Position numbers and translations under genes: made by a program. A stretch of 64,000 nt of DNA from Cristatella mucedo (taxonomy: Eukaryota > Bryozoa > Phylactolaemata > Cristatellidae), in assembly GCA_009760855.2 (NCBI GenBank), contig WPIO01000051.1, forward strand, positions 2,347,501 through 2,411,500, written 5' to 3'. The notes under the pieces were generated by a model. It had not been told where the DNA came from and made no database searches. It saw only the letters and a program-made list of their open reading frames with translations. Numbering within the stretch: the first letter of the stretch is position 1; the number at the start of each line of letters is the position of its first letter. This document shows, one piece after another, positions 61,588 to 64,000 of this stretch.

Positions 61588-61717
61588 ATGCCAGCTCTCT
61601 CCCTCTCTCTCTCTCCCTCTCTCTCTCTCTCTCCCTCCCTCCCTCCCTCCCTCTCTCCCTCCCTCTCTCCCTCCCTCCTTCTCTCCTTCCTTCCCTCCCT
61701 CCTTCTCTCCCTCCCTC
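61588..61717. repeat. CT-rich repeat acting as polypyrimidine tract
   Basis: About 130 bases of ctctccctc and ccttctctcc units run directly into the acceptor of exon 10 at 61718-61719, so a microsatellite supplies its polypyrimidine tract. Confidence 0.9.
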
Positions 61718-61719
61718 AG

Positions 61720-62274
61720 ATGCAAGCACGGGTAGACCTTTGTCGGATCAGCCATAGTTGCCCTCCTCCCCTTCGTCTGCCACAAAGAGCCGCCCTGTTC
61801 GGCTGCTGCACGCCGAAGCCACCCACGCTCGGCACCCTTGCCCCGCTGCAGACTGAAGCTCGCGGACCGGTCGGCAGCTCGCTGGGTCATTCGACTAGCG
61901 CCGACCTCATCGACCGCGGCATGCGCCTGAGGCACACGGCCGATGGTCGCGTGCCGCCGCCGCCGAGCACGAAGGCCCGGACGTTTGCCGTGCGGCCTGA
62001 CCTGCTGCCTCCCGACGAGAGCGCCGTCGCCGACTGCGTCGAGGAAGACGAGGACGACGAGAGCAGCGGCGACGAGCGACGCTCGCCTGGCGGTGGCCTG
62101 AGCAGGCAGCAGCGGCGCTTCAGCCGGTTCTGCGACTGGCCAGCCACGGTGGAGGAGGCCCTGGCGCTCGTGCGCGCCTCGCTCGAGCTGCACTGTGGTC
62201 GCTTCCTGGAAGGTGGTGCCGCCACGCTGGGTCGCCTGCAGCGCGCCGCCGACGAGATCGAGCAGCTCGTGCAG
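61720..62274 (+). CDS. RIPOR: RIPOR/FAM65 homologue, coding exon 10 (linker and central helix)
   Basis: Largest exon, 185 codons, phase 0 at both ends, with acceptor ccctccctcag and donor GTGCAG/gttaga. The first half is a poorly conserved Pro/Ser/Arg-rich linker. A VPPPPST run and an acidic cluster (CVEEDEDDESSGDERR) follow. The last 45 residues are structured: WPATVEEALALVRASLELH, then GRFLEGGAATLGRLQRAAD and EIEQLVQ. They match the SLEEALGALMAALDDYRGQF ... EVTRLESLLM segment of human RIPOR1. The linker is far shorter than the Thr/Pro-rich linker of human RIPOR1. The exact 5' end is uncertain because the repeat offers several acceptors. Confidence 0.9.
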
Positions 62275-62725
62275 GTTAGACTGGACGTCCTATGTCTCTC
62301 CCCCCTCCCCACTTCCTCCGGCCCCGTCCGTCCCTGCTCCCTCTGCTATTGAGTGGAGCGTAAGCGAGGCGCCCGAGCTTCACCTGCACTCTCCTGCACT
62401 GCGCCTGCCTGGTTGCAGGGCCGTCATCGCCGAGCTGTTTTGCAGCAGCCGGTGCCGCCCTCTGGCGGCACCGGCTGCTGCTGGAGCTGCACATTCCTTT
62501 GAGGCTCTGTCGCTCTCGCACGCCCCACCCCTCTCGTTTCTTGTGTTCGCGCCAGAGGGTGATGGCCGGTCGCTCGAGCCACATCCGGCCGAGGTGAGGC
62601 AGTGGCGGCATCCGTTGCCTAGCTGCTGCGTTCGTGAAGAACTGCCTGCTTGGACGTGTGCACCTGTGTGAGCACGCTCGTTAATCCATGGCTCGCATTA
62701 ATTCCACTTTGTCTTGGTCGCGTAG

Positions 62726-62835
62726 AGAGCCGGAGAAAGGCCGCCCTCCAGAGCGTCCAGCATGAGTCAAGCTATCGAGATTGCCTTCGACTTCCTGAAC
62801 TCGGAAGAATGCGACGACGACGCAGCCACTGACAG
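62726..62835 (+). CDS. RIPOR: RIPOR/FAM65 homologue, coding exon 11 (last in window)
   Basis: Acceptor gtcttggtcgcgtag, donor CTGACAG/gtccgg. In phase 0 from exon 10 it gives EQLVQ-RAGERPPSRASSMSQ, IEIAFDFLNSEECDDDAATD. This matches SRASSLSITVEHALESFSFLNEDED of human RIPOR1: a basophilic phosphorylation-like RASS motif followed by a helix and an acidic patch. It ends with two bases (AG). I cannot find a convincing continuation before 64000, so the C-terminal ARM-like repeats must lie downstream. Without splicing, the frame would stop about 36 codons later. Confidence 0.9.
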
Positions 62836-64000
62836 GTCCGGTGCTGCAGTGGCCAGAGATGCTATTTTCGGTCGCAAAAGTCTCATGTCGTGTATAAATT
62901 CTATGTCATTTTCAGCACAGCTGCTTAGCCTCCGGGCAACTAACTAGTTACTTAATCGCCTGCTGCCGAATGCCGCCGTGCTCGATGCCACCGGGCGATG
63001 GCATCCCGGGCCGTTACTCGGTGGTCGGAGTGTGTTTGTTACATTCGGATGTAAATAGTGCTGCCCCTAGCCTTGCCAAAAGTGTCTGCAGTAATTGCTT
63101 GCATACATGCGTAACAAGGTGCCAGTAGATAGCCTTCGTTGAGTGTCAGCGCTGGCTGCCTGGCTGCTACCACTTGCTTTTCGTCATTCTATGCCTTCAT
63201 ACTGTTTACCTGTGGTACGTTGGTGGTAACTGCTTCATCGCCACAGTTTCAACAGTGCAAACCTTGGAAGGAAGCAGGCTTTAATCTCGACAGTTTGCTG
63301 AGCACCTCCCAGGCTCAATTTCTGCTGGGTGCTAGCAGCCACCCGAGCAATAGGCCCGACGTGTGCGGCTTGAACGTTACCTCGGTCGGGGACTCGGTAT
63401 GGCGCTGCAAGAGAACTTGACCTCTATCCGGAAGCTTTGCATGTAGTATGCAGATGAGCTCGTGCCCCTGACCTTGGTCTTTAAAGACAAGCATTTTAGC
63501 CCTGTGCAAAACCTGTGTGGCAGTGCAGCAAATGTAGCAACTGGCTAAATCAATGCAAGATAGTGTGTCCGTGTGACTGGCAGTGCAATAGGTGTGGCAT
63601 ACATCTGCCAAGCGATGCCACATATCTTCGTCTGTACCCTCACGGAGCCGCAAAGTGGGTGTTAGGCAGGAGAGTTTTCTATAGCTCCAAGTCTAAACAG
63701 CTTTCGGCACACGTGTGATAGCCAACAGACTTCGTCTCACTCAACGAAGAGAAAATGAGAAGAGCAGAGCTGAGTAAGGGTCCTCAGTGATTGCAGCACT
63801 TTTTACTGTTTTCGTCGGCCACAGCTGCGCGGGCATATCTATGCCAGCGACTTCAGCCTGGTAGCCATTCCGGCATGCATTGTCCACTTGCCTTCACCGG
63901 CAGAGGGTGGGAGGACCCCACACCACATGTCCTCTCCAGTCAACTCGGCATCACATCACAACTGGGCATTGCAGCCAACCGATAGCAATGCAGCGCAATG
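62836..64000 (+). other. RIPOR intron 11, incomplete; weak exon candidates
   Basis: Two acceptor-like sites were examined. The one at about 63247 (catcgccacag) leads in the required phase to a stop after about 17 codons. The one at about 63824 (gtcggccacag) opens a frame to the window end only in phase 0, which exon 11 does not offer. Neither resembles RIPOR. Confidence 0.35.

Noticed and set aside
61417-62193. 258-codon minus-strand frame overlapping RIPOR exon 10
   Set aside because: Shadow of the GC-rich sense exon extended through the CT and CA repeats.
63248-63300. Possible RIPOR exon after catcgccacag
   Set aside because: In the required phase it stops after about 17 codons with no good donor before.
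63824-64000. Possible RIPOR exon 12 open to the window end
   Set aside because: Open only in phase 0, whereas exon 11 ends with two bases. The sequence does not resemble RIPOR.

Overview
This is a eukaryotic, almost certainly metazoan window. The one recognisable host gene is split into short exons with GT-AG introns. Most of the rest is transposable-element debris and very long simple repeats. There is no operon structure and no bacterial promoter, rRNA or tRNA gene. The host protein aligns well but distantly with vertebrate homologues, and the LINE is of the CR1/L2 kind common in aquatic and spiralian invertebrates. I infer an invertebrate bilaterian but cannot name the species.

Layout. 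From 0 to 15 kb the DNA is gene-poor: three LINE copies (395-1073, 11.1-12.3 kb, 12.75-14.59 kb), tRNA-derived SINEs, a 0.4 kb CT tract and a CpG-rich island near 6 kb holding a possible exon. From 15.0 to 20.4 kb, splice sites and reading frames support parts of an unidentified minus-strand gene. From 20.5 to 38 kb lie scattered SINEs, a SPIN-like hAT MITE with target-site duplication (20.54-20.72 kb), GA and CT tracts and an 18-bp perfect hairpin (25.11 kb), with no recognisable gene. From 38.1 to 40.1 kb is a CpG-rich promoter-like island. From 40 to 44 kb come more SINEs and a LINE fragment flanked by a 28-bp duplication.

The main gene is a RIPOR/FAM65 homologue (plus strand, 44109 to at least 62835). 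Eleven coding exons join in frame with matching phases and encode the first about 577 residues: N-terminal region, coiled coil, PL48-type conserved domain, acidic linker and a central helical segment. The C-terminal part, which in vertebrates contains ARM-like repeats, lies beyond the window. RIPOR proteins bind Rho GTPases and modulate cell polarity and migration.

The most interesting biology is in the mobile elements. One SINE family (SINE-A here) carries a 3' tail clearly related to the tail of the resident LINE, including a stem whose two arms differ between LINE and SINE in a compensatory way. This is the signature of a stringent LINE-SINE partnership. A SPIN-like MITE, a family known for horizontal transfer into tetrapods, sits in the same window. 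The DNA also has an unusual excess of poly-G/poly-C runs and a 74-bp uninterrupted alternating purine-pyrimidine tract.
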